Below are positions 9,452 to 17,317 of a DNA stretch of 64,000 nt, piece by piece. The notes beneath the pieces were generated by a model. It was not told the origin of the DNA. It saw nothing but the letters and a program-made list of their open reading frames with translations, and ran no database searches. Every line of letters starts with the position of its first letter. Position 1 is the first letter of the stretch. The stretch comes from Candidatus Omnitrophica bacterium UBA6233 (lineage in GTDB: Bacteria > Omnitrophota > Gorgyraeia > Gygaellales > Profunditerraquicolaceae). Where the stretch lies: the NCBI GenBank assembly GCA_002440965.1, contig DJWJ01000011.1:35756-99755 (forward strand), given 5' to 3'. A program made the position numbers and the translations under genes.

Positions 9452-9586
9452 TTAATATAATACTTGCGCAAAATCCTTACTTAAAACTTTACTTAATTTA
9501 TAATCACCTCCTTTTTCTATAGCATCCAAAGGCTCCAGAAGGCCTGTTTGCGGGAACACTTCCAGGGTCAATACACCTCGACGCAT
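9452..9586 (-). CDS. Possible 44-codon ORF upstream of the btuB riboswitch
   Basis: ATG at 9586 to TAA at 9452, reading MRRGVLTLEVFPQTGLLEPL at its N-terminus and ending in QVLY. The start has only AGG a few bases ahead. Inside the ORF (about 9500-9515) lies AAGGAGGTGAT, a full anti-SD complement with no start codon at the right distance. I recognise no family. It may be a chance ORF in the leader/promoter of the btuB operon, or a small gene. The AT-rich stretch 9445-9475 is a plausible place for the btuB promoter. Confidence 0.25.
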   Translation of the reverse strand: MRRGVLTLEVFPQTGLLEPLDAIEKGGDYKLSKVLSKDFAQVLY

Positions 9587-9622
9587 CGCCTAATATTCTT
9601 TACTAGTTTATCCTTCACAAAA

Positions 9623-10297
9623 TTATTCATAATCCTGAATATCTAAAAACCAGTGTTTCCAAAAGCTTTCTTTGATTATTGCTTCGGCTTTTACGATTTT
9701 AATCGGTTTCCTGAATATCGGCCCATCAACCACTAATGTGTGAAATTCCCCTTTCTCGCCACATGGACAAATACCTTTTTGCTTCAATTCTTTAACCATT
9801 TCTCTATCTACCAAGCGGCCGAGAAATTCTTTACCCATTATATCCGCCTTGCAACTGACGATAACAGTCTTAAATCCGGCTTTTAAAAACTCATCGATGA
9901 TATTTTCCGGTGAACTGTTCCAAAGCGGTTCCAGAGCGTTAATATTCAAATCTTTACAGACCCGCTCGATCCAGCTTTCATGATCCAATAGATATATGTC
10001 GCCAAAAACCATCGAACCGATATCGTTACCGCGCAGTTCGTTAACCGCCGCTTTAAACTCCTCCTCGTATTTCCGCATATCCGGGCTGACCTCTTTCTGA
10101 ACCAGGGGTATTCCAATCCGTTGGGCCTGAAACTTTAACAACCTTCCTTCGATACCATGGAAACAACCGCGTTTTGACTCCCTGGAAATAAAATTCAAAA
10201 GCAATTTGATATCATAACCTTGCTGCATCGCCTTGTAACAAGCAAAACAGCTGTCTTTACCTCCGCTCCAGGATGATATCGCTTTTAATCTATCCAC
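9623..10297 (-). CDS. Dph6-related PP-loop ATP pyrophosphatase
   Basis: A 224-residue adenine nucleotide alpha hydrolase-like protein. The PP-loop SSWSGGKDS is at about residues 8-16 and the C-terminal CPCGEKGEFHTLVVDGPIF is the signature of the diphthine-ammonia ligase-related family. The archaeal/eukaryal enzyme amidates diphthamide on EF-2, which bacteria lack, so the bacterial substrate is different. It immediately follows cobS (1 bp) as the last gene of the second B12 operon, which suggests an amidation or nucleotide step in corrinoid salvage; this is inference only. Confidence 0.8.
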   Translation of the reverse strand: MDRLKAISSWSGGKDSCFACYKAMQQGYDIKLLLNFISRESKRGCFHGIEGRLLKFQAQRIGIPLVQKEVSPDMRKYEEEFKAAVNELRGNDIGSMVFGDIYLLDHESWIERVCKDLNINALEPLWNSSPENIIDEFLKAGFKTVIVSCKADIMGKEFLGRLVDREMVKELKQKGICPCGEKGEFHTLVVDGPIFRKPIKIVKAEAIIKESFWKHWFLDIQDYE

Positions 10298-11038
10298 TTA
10301 TCCCCCATTAAATAATACTAGCGCCGATAAAACAACTATCTCCGTTAGCTCGATTGCGGCTCCCAATGTGTCTCCGGTTATTCCGTCAATTTTTCTACTA
10401 GTAAACTTACCGCCAGAATAAGCGCAACCGCTCGCAATTAATAACACAACCAGCCCCATAAAACTACCGGCAATGAACGCGAATAAACAGGCCAATCCTA
10501 GCGCCAGAATTACTATCTCCTTCTTTATACCCCGGATAAAAACACCGGCTTTTCCATCTTTGCGGGCATAAGGAAACAAAAACATAACCAAAACCACGGC
10601 CCAACGGCTCAAAACACACATAAGAATAAGCGCGATTGGTTTTAATGCCGCGCTTAGAGTAACGAGTAAACCGATCTTCAACAGGATAACCGAAACAATA
10701 CTTAAAACTCCCATTACTCCGATATGGGAATCGCGCATAATCAAAAGCATCTCTTCCTTCGATTTGCCGCTTAAGAAAGCGTCGGCCGTATCCGCAAGCC
10801 CGTCCAGATGCATACCACCGGTGATAACAATCAGAGAAACTACTAAAATTATATTCGAGGTAAGCAACGGCAGGCTGAGAATAGATGTAAAATAGTTTAT
10901 GCCCAAAAGAAGCAAGCCAATAAGTAAACCAGCCAGTGGGAAATACGCTGCTGAGTTAGCCAAACCTTTTTCGCTTACCTCTTTAATCTTAAGCGGTATA
11001 ATGGTTAAAAATTGAACGGCCAATAAAAAACTGTTCAT
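10298..11038 (-). CDS. cobS: Adenosylcobinamide-GDP ribazoletransferase (cobalamin synthase)
   Basis: An integral membrane enzyme of 246 residues that joins adenosylcobinamide-GDP with alpha-ribazole(-phosphate) to make adenosylcobalamin. The signature GGMHLDGLADTADAF followed by MRDSHIGVMG is intact, with several hydrophobic segments. Its start overlaps the cobT stop by 4 bp (ATGA). Confidence 0.95.
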   Translation of the reverse strand: MNSFLLAVQFLTIIPLKIKEVSEKGLANSAAYFPLAGLLIGLLLLGINYFTSILSLPLLTSNIILVVSLIVITGGMHLDGLADTADAFLSGKSKEEMLLIMRDSHIGVMGVLSIVSVILLKIGLLVTLSAALKPIALILMCVLSRWAVVLVMFLFPYARKDGKAGVFIRGIKKEIVILALGLACLFAFIAGSFMGLVVLLIASGCAYSGGKFTSRKIDGITGDTLGAAIELTEIVVLSALVLFNGG

Positions 11039-12093
11039 TTATCCCTCTCTGAAACATTCGCGCTTTGAAAAGTAGCCATTTGTGTAAGGATTTTTATTGC
11101 GGCATCGGCTAATCCTATGGCTAAAGCCCCTCCGGTTCCTTCGCCTAATCTTAAATCCAGATCTAAAAGCGGTTTTAAACCAATCTGCTCCAAGATAAAT
11201 CTATGCCCGCTTTCAACCGAACAATGCGCGGCAATCATATATTCTTTAACTTTAGGTTCAAGATGATAGGCGATTAACGCGGCTGCTCCGGAAATAAAAC
11301 CGTCTATAACCACAGGCACCTTATTTGCTGCCGCAGCTAAAATTATTCCGGCAAGTCCACCAATTTCAAATCCTCCTACTTTTGCCAACACATCGATTGC
11401 GTCAAGCGGATCAGGGCTATTTACAATCAAGGATTTCTTGATTATCATTATTTTATTATTCAAACCTTTGTCATCAAGGCCGGCGCCTCTTCCGGTTATT
11501 TCTTCGACTGGCCTTTTGGTAAAACAAGCAACTATGGCGCTGGCAGCAGTTGTATTACCAATACCCATTTCTCCCGTGCCTGCGATATCAATACCTTTTC
11601 TATATTCATTCTCGAATATTTCTATTCCGGCACAAATTGACTTTATCGCCTCTTCCCTATTCATTGCCGGGCCTTTAGCCATATTCCTGGTTCCATAGCC
11701 TATTTTATTGACCAGGAGCTTTTGGTCAGGCTTAAGATCAACGCAAACCCCCACATCCGCCACTACTACCCTTGCTCCCGCATGAGCAGCTAAAACATTA
11801 ATACCTGCTCCGGCATTAACAAAATTATAAACCATCTGGGCAGTTACCTCTTTGGGATAAGGGCTTACCCCTTCATCAGTAACTCCATGATCAGCAGCCA
11901 GCGTGAAAATTACTTTATTATTCAAGGATGGTTTGAGATTACCGGTTATACCGCAAATTTGCTTAGCCATCTCTTCTAACTTGCCCAAGCTTCCTAAGGG
12001 CTTAGTCAAATTATCCAGCTTCTTTTGAGCCTGCCGGATAATCGCTGGATCAATTTTGCAAATCCTTTTAGTAACTTCATTTACTCTTTTCAT
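11035..12093 (-). CDS. cobT: Nicotinate-nucleotide--dimethylbenzimidazole phosphoribosyltransferase
   Basis: Activates the lower ligand base to alpha-ribazole phosphate. The protein has 352 residues, the usual family length. Visible motifs are AADHGVTDEGVSPYPKEVT, GEMGIGNTTAASA and the C-terminal LRLGEGTGGALAIGL with the catalytic Glu. Both ends overlap neighbours by 4 bp (cobU and cobS), a tight operon. Confidence 0.95.
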   Translation of the reverse strand: MKRVNEVTKRICKIDPAIIRQAQKKLDNLTKPLGSLGKLEEMAKQICGITGNLKPSLNNKVIFTLAADHGVTDEGVSPYPKEVTAQMVYNFVNAGAGINVLAAHAGARVVVADVGVCVDLKPDQKLLVNKIGYGTRNMAKGPAMNREEAIKSICAGIEIFENEYRKGIDIAGTGEMGIGNTTAASAIVACFTKRPVEEITGRGAGLDDKGLNNKIMIIKKSLIVNSPDPLDAIDVLAKVGGFEIGGLAGIILAAAANKVPVVIDGFISGAAALIAYHLEPKVKEYMIAAHCSVESGHRFILEQIGLKPLLDLDLRLGEGTGGALAIGLADAAIKILTQMATFQSANVSERDK

Positions 12094-12626
12094 TTATTCC
12101 CCCGAGATGACGGCTTTACGATTAACGGCAAACCTGAAACAATAAATAACACCTCGTCGGATTCTTGGGCAACTATTTGATTTACTTTTCCGGCGATATC
12201 GCGAAAACGCCTGCCTAATTTATTATCCGGGACTATTCCCAGGCCAACTTCATTGGAAACTATAATTGCTTTTGCTTTTTTCTTTCTAAGCTGAAGCAGA
12301 AATGCCTTGATTTTATCTACTATTGCTTCGTCTTTACATCCGGACAAAAGTAGATTAGAAACCAAAAGCGTAAGGCAATCAATAATAAGGCAATCAAATG
12401 AATCATTAATCCCGGCTAATAATCCGGCTATTTCTTTGGGTTCTTCAAAAGTTTCCCAGCAGCTAGGACGGCCTGCTTTATGTTTTAAGATCCGCTCTTT
12501 CATTTCTTTATCCAGACCTGCGCAAGTCGCGATAAATGCGACTTTCTTTATTCCCTTTGCCAAATTCAAGGCCTGCGTACTTTTCCCGCTCCTTGCTCCC
12601 CCCAGAATCAAAGTTATCTTACCCAT
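12090..12626 (-). CDS. cobU: Adenosylcobinamide kinase / adenosylcobinamide-phosphate guanylyltransferase
   Basis: Bifunctional enzyme of 178 residues that phosphorylates adenosylcobinamide and adds GMP. The P-loop LGGARSGKST is at about residues 8-17. The late motif VSNEVGLGIVPDNKLGRRFRD is typical. It is separated from the upstream cobC by an 85-bp gap filled by a nested palindrome, the only real break in this operon. Confidence 0.95.
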   Translation of the reverse strand: MGKITLILGGARSGKSTQALNLAKGIKKVAFIATCAGLDKEMKERILKHKAGRPSCWETFEEPKEIAGLLAGINDSFDCLIIDCLTLLVSNLLLSGCKDEAIVDKIKAFLLQLRKKKAKAIIVSNEVGLGIVPDNKLGRRFRDIAGKVNQIVAQESDEVLFIVSGLPLIVKPSSRGNK

Positions 12627-12635
12627 ATTTCTCCT

Positions 12636-12710
12636 TAGGGACGGTTCTCAAACCAAGTCAGAACTGTCCCCTGAGGGGACAGTTCTCGGTTTAGTTGAGA
12701 ACCGTCCCTG
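12636..12710. repeat. Nested REP palindrome between cobC and cobU
   Basis: The outer arms AGGGACGGTTCTCAA and TTGAGAACCGTCCCT enclose an inner perfect pair AGAACTGTCCCC / GGGGACAGTTCT (12660-12671 and 12675-12686) around TGA. The whole could fold as a long cruciform or two-level hairpin inside the operon. The motif matches the GGGGACGGTTCT elements near the RAYT transposase at 20379-20912. Confidence 0.8.
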
Positions 12711-12711
12711 A

Positions 12712-13311
12712 TTATTCTAAATGCTTTGTTTCGTTGAATTTTTTTATTTTAGGCAAACCATTCTTATACTCAACCACAGTCAAACTCGCGCCCTTAGGCA
12801 CATACTTCCAAAAATTATTTTTCTTTAAAATACTGCCGATTAAAATACTGATTACTCCTCCATGACAAACTATCGCCAATTCTTTCCCCGGATTCAAGCG
12901 GACTATCCTTGTAATTCCCTGAATTACTCTTTTCTTAAACTCGTTCATCGGCTCAGCCTTAGGAAGGCAAGTTTTATAGGGATCCTTTATCCAATTCCTG
13001 TAAATAACCGGGTATTTTTTTAGGATATCCTTATGGCGCAACCCTTCAATGGCGCCAAAGTTAATCTCTCTTAGCAGAGGAGCTTTAACAATTTTAGCTT
13101 TCTTAAATATAATTCTGGCTGTCTGAAGCGCGCGTTTGCGGTCGCTGGAATAAATTTTATCGAACTTAGCGTCTTTGAGAAGATTGCTCAAACGCTTAGC
13201 TTGCGCTTTTCCTTCTTTACTCAAAGCCACATCCTTACAGCCGCAATAACGGCCGGATTTATTCCACAAAGTCAAACCATGCCGGATTAAAATAAGACGC
13301 GTAATTTTCAT
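12712..13311 (-). CDS. cobC: Histidine phosphatase, probable alpha-ribazole phosphatase
   Basis: A 199-residue phosphoglycerate mutase-like phosphatase with the catalytic LIRHGLTLWN near the N-terminus (RHG at about 10-12) and the second His in VCHGGVISILIG. In B12 operons such enzymes remove phosphate from alpha-ribazole phosphate or from cobalamin phosphate. Context with cobU, cobT and cobS supports that role; the fold alone would not. It overlaps btuD by 4 bp. Confidence 0.85.
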   Translation of the reverse strand: MKITRLILIRHGLTLWNKSGRYCGCKDVALSKEGKAQAKRLSNLLKDAKFDKIYSSDRKRALQTARIIFKKAKIVKAPLLREINFGAIEGLRHKDILKKYPVIYRNWIKDPYKTCLPKAEPMNEFKKRVIQGITRIVRLNPGKELAIVCHGGVISILIGSILKKNNFWKYVPKGASLTVVEYKNGLPKIKKFNETKHLE

Positions 13312-14096
13312 AGTTCTTTAGGCACTAAAACCACATTCGGCCTTTTGGTAACCGGGTTATCATTAATCAAGACAATTGTTTTATATACCGACTCTATGTT
13401 CTTATACGTAAGCACTTCTTCCGGCTTGCCCTCCTTAAATACGCTTCCATTATCCAAAAGGCAAATCCGGTTACAATAGGCGCTAGCCAGGTTTAAATCA
13501 TGCAAGACCATGACAATAGTCAGATTGCTATCCCGGTTAAGCCTTTTTAACAGGTCCATTACCTGTATCTGATGGCCGATATCAAGATGCGAGGTCGGTT
13601 CATCCAAAAGCAAAAGAACCGGCTCCTGCGCCAGTGCCCGGGCGATCAGCACTCTCTGGCGTTCGCCGGCGCTTAACTCATCGATCATCTTGTCTTTCAG
13701 GCTTTGCGAACCGGTTAAGAAAAGAGCCTTTTCGGCGATCTCGATATCGTTTTTGGTTTCAAACTGCAGCCTTTTTAAATGCGGGATCCTGCCCATTAAA
13801 ACCAATTCCCTGACCCCGAAAGAAAAATTAGTCGAGATATCCTGGGAGACAAAAGCAACTTTGCGGCAAAACTCCTTTAAATCCATAGAGAAAATATCTT
13901 GATCGTCAAAATAGATCCTGCCCTTACGGGGATGCAGGATTTTAGAGCATAACCTGAGTAAGGTTGTTTTACCTGAGCCATTCGGCCCGATGATCCCGAT
14001 AAAATCACGGGCAAACACATCCAAAGATACCCCTTTGATGATGTCTTCGCTGTAGTAACCCGCGCTTAAATTATCGATCCTTAATAGTGGTTTCAT
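13308..14096 (-). CDS. btuD: Cobalamin/iron-siderophore-type ABC transporter ATPase
   Basis: A 262-residue ATPase. Walker A is GPNGSGKTTLL (about 35-45), the signature is LSAGERQRVLIARALA, and Walker B is LLLLDEPTSHLD. The start at 14096 ([10 protein letters not shown]) is chosen because it overlaps the btuC stop as TAATG; a longer reading would run 147 bp into btuC. It works with the permease and the binding protein upstream, and the cobalamin riboswitch at the head of the operon points to B12 as substrate. Confidence 0.92.
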   Translation of the reverse strand: MKPLLRIDNLSAGYYSEDIIKGVSLDVFARDFIGIIGPNGSGKTTLLRLCSKILHPRKGRIYFDDQDIFSMDLKEFCRKVAFVSQDISTNFSFGVRELVLMGRIPHLKRLQFETKNDIEIAEKALFLTGSQSLKDKMIDELSAGERQRVLIARALAQEPVLLLLDEPTSHLDIGHQIQVMDLLKRLNRDSNLTIVMVLHDLNLASAYCNRICLLDNGSVFKEGKPEEVLTYKNIESVYKTIVLINDNPVTKRPNVVLVPKEL

Positions 14097-15055
14097 TAAA
14101 CCCTTTGCCCGCGTTTTAGTAAAATTATAAAGACCGGAGCGCCGATTATCGCGGTGATTACTCCAATAGGTATTTCTACGGGGGAAAATAGCGTGCGCGA
14201 GAATACATCGCAAACAACCATAAAAATCGCGCCAGCCAAACAAGTTACGGGAATAAGTATTTTATGGTTTGGCCCTACAACTAAACGCATCATATGCGGA
14301 ACAACCAAACCCACAAAACCGATTATCCCGCAGATACAAATAAGGCCGGCAGTGATCAAGGTGGTTATAATAATCAGAATATTTTTAACGACCTGAGTGT
14401 TTACTCCCAAATGCATGGCTTCTTCTTCTCCCAGCTGTATCGCGTTTAAATCCTGAGCAAAAATGTAAATCACGCAGATACCTGACACAACCGGGATTGA
14501 AACCAAAAGAATGAGTTTCCAATCATAAACCTGCAGGCTTCCCCAGAGCCACCAGTTCATCTCATGCATAGCCTGATCTCCGAATAAAGAAACCAAAAAT
14601 ACTATCAAAGAAGAACTGGCTATGGATACGATTACTCCGGCAAGAATCAAAGATTTATCCGCAACTTTCTTTCTTTCGCAAGCAAGGGAATAAACCAAAA
14701 CAATACTTACCAAAGCCCCCAGAAACGCGGCTACCGGCATATAAAACCGGGAAACACCGAGAATAACCGCGATTATGGCGGCTAAACCTGCTCCGCTGGA
14801 TGTGCCCAGCAAATACGGCTCAGCCAAAGGGTTTCTTAAGATTGCCTGAAGGACTATCCCTCCGACAGCCAATCCGCTTCCCGTAAGAATAGCCGCCAAT
14901 ATCCTAAGTAACCGCATATTTACTATAAGCTGGTTATCTTTAATGAAAAGCTTGTTTAAAGCGATCGGCACAGAGCCGTTTATCAATCCTAAGATTATCG
15001 CCGCAGTAAGCAGTAAAAACAATAAAAGTATTATTTTCCTGAAGTCCTTAATCAT
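14096..15055 (-). CDS. btuC: FecCD/BtuC-type ABC transporter permease
   Basis: A 319-residue membrane protein with about nine to ten TM helices. Family marks include [26 protein letters not shown] (split here for reading) and [15 protein letters not shown]. It overlaps btuF by 8 bp and btuD by 1 bp. It is the inner-membrane channel of the B12 importer. Confidence 0.93.
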   Translation of the reverse strand: MIKDFRKIILLLFLLLTAAIILGLINGSVPIALNKLFIKDNQLIVNMRLLRILAAILTGSGLAVGGIVLQAILRNPLAEPYLLGTSSGAGLAAIIAVILGVSRFYMPVAAFLGALVSIVLVYSLACERKKVADKSLILAGVIVSIASSSLIVFLVSLFGDQAMHEMNWWLWGSLQVYDWKLILLVSIPVVSGICVIYIFAQDLNAIQLGEEEAMHLGVNTQVVKNILIIITTLITAGLICICGIIGFVGLVVPHMMRLVVGPNHKILIPVTCLAGAIFMVVCDVFSRTLFSPVEIPIGVITAIIGAPVFIILLKRGQRV

Positions 15056-15926
15056 TTTTAGGGTATAACTTATCCTGTATTTTTTTCAAGCCTTCGGTAA
15101 TCCTGGGGCCGGGCCGCAACAATTCATCCGGATCAATATCATTGAACACCCGCTTATTTTTTACCGCGTCAATATTATTCCAGCCATAACGCGCTTCGGC
15201 CAATTTCAAGGGTGGCTGTTTATCCATATAGGTCATAATAATAACAGCGGGATTAAGGCTTATCACTTTTTCAGCGCTAAAATAACAATAAGGCCTGGGA
15301 ACATCCTGAGCGACATTGATACCTCCGGCTAAAGTGATCATTTCATCCACAAACGAGCCACTCCCGGCAGTCATCAGTGGCTCATGCCAAATCTCCACAA
15401 ATACCTTTACTCTTTTTTCTTGCGGAATAGCGCTTATTTTCTGCCGAATAATCTCGATATCAGTTTTCATCCTGCCAACTAAAGCTTGGGCCTCTTTTTC
15501 TTTATGAGTAATCGCGCCGATATTCTGAATAGTTTTAAGCAACCCTTCAATGCCGGCAGGATCAGCTACGTAAACATTGAATTTGAGCCGGCGGAGTTCT
15601 TCGACAACCGGCGCTTGCTCAAGGCCGGTGCAAAAAATGTAATCCGGTTTAAGGAAAATTATCTTTTCGATATTCGGGTGGCTAAAATCCCCGGCCTTTT
15701 CCTTGTTTTTAGTTTCGGGAGGATAATTGCAATAAGAACTTATTCCGACGATATTATCGTTAAGGCCTAAGGCAAAAAGGATTTCAGTGGTCGAGGGAGC
15801 AAGCGAAATATACCTGGCTTTATGGTCCGGAGTAACCGAAGCTAATGACAAATTACAAGGCACAAATGACAAAATAATCACAAGGCACAAATGACAAATA
15901 TTCAAATTTATATTTTTAACATTCAT
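15048..15926 (-). CDS. btuF: Periplasmic cobalamin-binding protein
   Basis: A 292-residue substrate-binding protein of the BtuF/FepB fold: RYISLAPSTTEILFALGL, then GDFSHPNIEKIIFLKPDYIF. The ATG at 15926 (MNVKNIN) is chosen to give a plausible signal peptide with core CHLCLVIILSF; an ATG at 15965 is also open. Its first 28 or so codons lie entirely inside an AT-rich dispersed palindrome (15844-15974), so the signal peptide appears to be repeat-derived. It is the first gene after the second cobalamin riboswitch and its terminator. Confidence 0.9.
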   Translation of the reverse strand: MNVKNINLNICHLCLVIILSFVPCNLSLASVTPDHKARYISLAPSTTEILFALGLNDNIVGISSYCNYPPETKNKEKAGDFSHPNIEKIIFLKPDYIFCTGLEQAPVVEELRRLKFNVYVADPAGIEGLLKTIQNIGAITHKEKEAQALVGRMKTDIEIIRQKISAIPQEKRVKVFVEIWHEPLMTAGSGSFVDEMITLAGGINVAQDVPRPYCYFSAEKVISLNPAVIIMTYMDKQPPLKLAEARYGWNNIDAVKNKRVFNDIDPDELLRPGPRITEGLKKIQDKLYPKND

Positions 15927-15974
15927 TTGGAATTTTAATTTATTTTGAAATCTGGATTTTGCCATTTGGCATTA
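15844..15974. repeat. AT-rich palindromic repeat, copy 1 (overlaps btuF 5' end)
   Basis: Begins AATGACAAATTACAAGGCAC and ends GCCATTTGGCATTA. It has the same make-up (TGACAAA, GCACAAA, TTCAAA, TTTATTTTG, TTTGTCATT) as copies at 48799-48932, 53080-53212 and 56651-56785. Unlike those it is read through as coding sequence. Confidence 0.75.
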
Positions 15975-15979
15975 GAAAA

Positions 15980-16012
15980 CAAAAAAACCCGCCATTTTAT
16001 ATATTGGCGGGT
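15980..16012 (-). terminator. Riboswitch-linked intrinsic terminator before btuF
   Basis: On the minus strand ACCCGCCA (16005-16012) pairs perfectly with TGGCGGGT (15987-15994) and a run of seven T follows. It lies between the cobalamin riboswitch and btuF, so it is the probable expression platform: B12 binding would favour termination. Confidence 0.9.
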
Positions 16013-16029
16013 CGCACCCAAACATAACT

Positions 16030-16207
16030 ATGGCCCATTCCACGAGGCGTTTCTTTTTATAGGCAGGTCTTCTGGCTTAGGGTTTTAACCTACTTGCTTT
16101 TCGCCTTCCCATCCGGGATTAGCCGGAAAGTGACTCATTCTAAAAGCTTTCGTTTACCCATACAGCGGCGGGACCGCATCAGATTAAAACTGATTTCCCT
16201 AACCTAT
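16030..16207 (-). promoter_or_regulatory. Cobalamin riboswitch upstream of btuF
   Basis: Classic cobalamin riboswitch core on the minus strand. The 5' GGTTAGGGAA is followed by GATGCGGTCCCGCCGCTGTA, then GAGTCACTTTCCGGC, and the 3' block has AAGCCAGAAGACCTGCCTA and CGCCTCGTGGAATGGGCC. It is larger than the btuB one. A promoter lies upstream and an intrinsic terminator downstream, so this is transcriptional attenuation of btuFCD-cobCUTS. Confidence 0.95.
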
Positions 16208-16225
16208 AATTAAATTGTCTTTTTT

Positions 16226-16253
16226 ACTTTAACACCCTAAAATCTTTTGTCAA
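16226..16253 (-). promoter_or_regulatory. Promoter of the btuF riboswitch operon
   Basis: A perfect -35 TTGACA (16248-16253) and -10 TAAAGT (16226-16231) are separated by 16 nt, on the minus strand, about 10-20 nt upstream of the riboswitch. A housekeeping sigma-70-type promoter by pattern. Confidence 0.75.
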
Positions 16254-16296
16254 CTGAATTTTATCAGGTATTGAACATAACTACAAACAGAAAATT

Positions 16297-16845
16297 TTAA
16301 AACCCCCCGGAAGCGTTCCCTAGTTCTATTAATAAACCTTTAATCCTGCTAAAATTTTTCTCTTCTACTCTGCCGGTGAAAAAGTATTTAATTATACCGT
16401 CTTTACCAACTATAATCAGGTTACTCTCATTATCGGGGATCCCGTAGGCTGAAAACATTTTCCCGTCCCAATCTCCATAGATAGTCAGGCCTTCTTTTTG
16501 AGAATTCTGCTTGAGGCTATCTTTCCATATTCCGGTAAAAATAACACCTTTACAATTTATCACCGGGATTCTTAGCATGGATTCTTTTAGGCTATCCGGC
16601 TGAACGTCATAAAATTTATTCAACTCATCCTTTAATTGCCGATTTTTCTCTTTAGTATCTTTTGTCTCATAAAATATGACTGCTACTTTTCCTTTGAGAT
16701 CATCTAACGATAATTCTTTATTGTCCCCTGAAGATACTTTAAACGCAGGAGCCGGATTTCCGGCCTCAAGCGCTATTGCCCGGGAGTAAACTGCCGAAAA
16801 TAATACTATTGTTAAAACGGATAACCAAATAAAAATATTTTTCAT
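16297..16845 (-). CDS. Exported thioredoxin-fold protein (YtfJ/peroxiredoxin-like)
   Basis: A 182-residue protein with a signal peptide (about 1-25) and an AhpC/TlpA-like start (GNPAPAFKVSSGDNKELSLDDLKGKVAVIFYET). The usual CxxC is absent (ETKDTKEK at that place), so it is not a standard thiol oxidoreductase. The C-terminal GIPDNESNLIIVGKDGIIKY fits the YtfJ or redoxin fold. It overlaps the upstream GQF-repeat gene by 4 bp, suggesting joint function. Role unknown. Confidence 0.65.
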   Translation of the reverse strand: MKNIFIWLSVLTIVLFSAVYSRAIALEAGNPAPAFKVSSGDNKELSLDDLKGKVAVIFYETKDTKEKNRQLKDELNKFYDVQPDSLKESMLRIPVINCKGVIFTGIWKDSLKQNSQKEGLTIYGDWDGKMFSAYGIPDNESNLIIVGKDGIIKYFFTGRVEEKNFSRIKGLLIELGNASGGF

Positions 16846-17228
16846 AATAAACTATTGAAATACGCCAGCGCTGCCGGATTATTCACAGTCATTGACCAGA
16901 CATATTTGCCAAAACCGAATTGAGCCAGCACATACTCACCTATTCCAAACTGGGCGATACAAGCATATCCTGCGGCAAATTGGCCTAAGCCAAAGCAAAT
17001 ACTCAAGGTAAACTGGGCAGCTGCAAATATACCGACACTAAACTGGCCCAGCGCGACTACGCCTATCGCGAACTGCCCTATAGCGATAACTCCTTTAGCT
17101 ACAAGGAACTTTCCGGTTTGAGAGTCCCGGCCAAGAGCGATGTGCACTAAAGGCAAACCGAAAACCTTCAGCTTGCTCTTCCATTCATAACCGCTATTCC
17201 AGATATTTTTGATTATTTGATCAGCCAT
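16842..17228 (-). CDS. GQF-repeat protein of unknown function
   Basis: A 128-residue protein from ATG 17228 (MADQIIKN), chosen over a TTG at 17273. The middle and end consist of about seven degenerate 8-10-residue repeats of the form (A/G)xGQFxxG, for example IAIGQFAIGVVALGQFSVG. Such regular small/aromatic spacing suggests a beta-solenoid-like or membrane-associated layer. Proteins with these repeats are known only as hypotheticals to me. It overlaps the thioredoxin-fold gene by 4 bp. Confidence 0.6.
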   Translation of the reverse strand: MADQIIKNIWNSGYEWKSKLKVFGLPLVHIALGRDSQTGKFLVAKGVIAIGQFAIGVVALGQFSVGIFAAAQFTLSICFGLGQFAAGYACIAQFGIGEYVLAQFGFGKYVWSMTVNNPAALAYFNSLL

Positions 17229-17297
17229 TTTCTTAATATTCCCGCTAACTATGAACTGCCTACCAGCCCGCAATAAGCAATCATTCTTACTCCATAT

Positions 17298-17309
17298 AGA
17301 ACCATCCCC
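17298..17309. repeat. REP half-site variant
   Basis: AGAACCATCCCC, one base from the common AGAACCGTCCCC, in the short gap after the PIF1-like gene. Confidence 0.45.
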
Positions 17310-17317
17310 TTTATTCT

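Noticed and set aside
9500..9516. ATCACCTCCTTTTT on the plus strand, similar to the 3' end of 16S rRNA
   Set aside because: No rRNA sequence precedes it; it is only a Shine-Dalgarno-like string read from the other strand.
14097..14243. Longer start for the ABC ATPase
   Set aside because: Would overlap btuC by about 150 bp; the TAATG junction at 14096 marks the true start.
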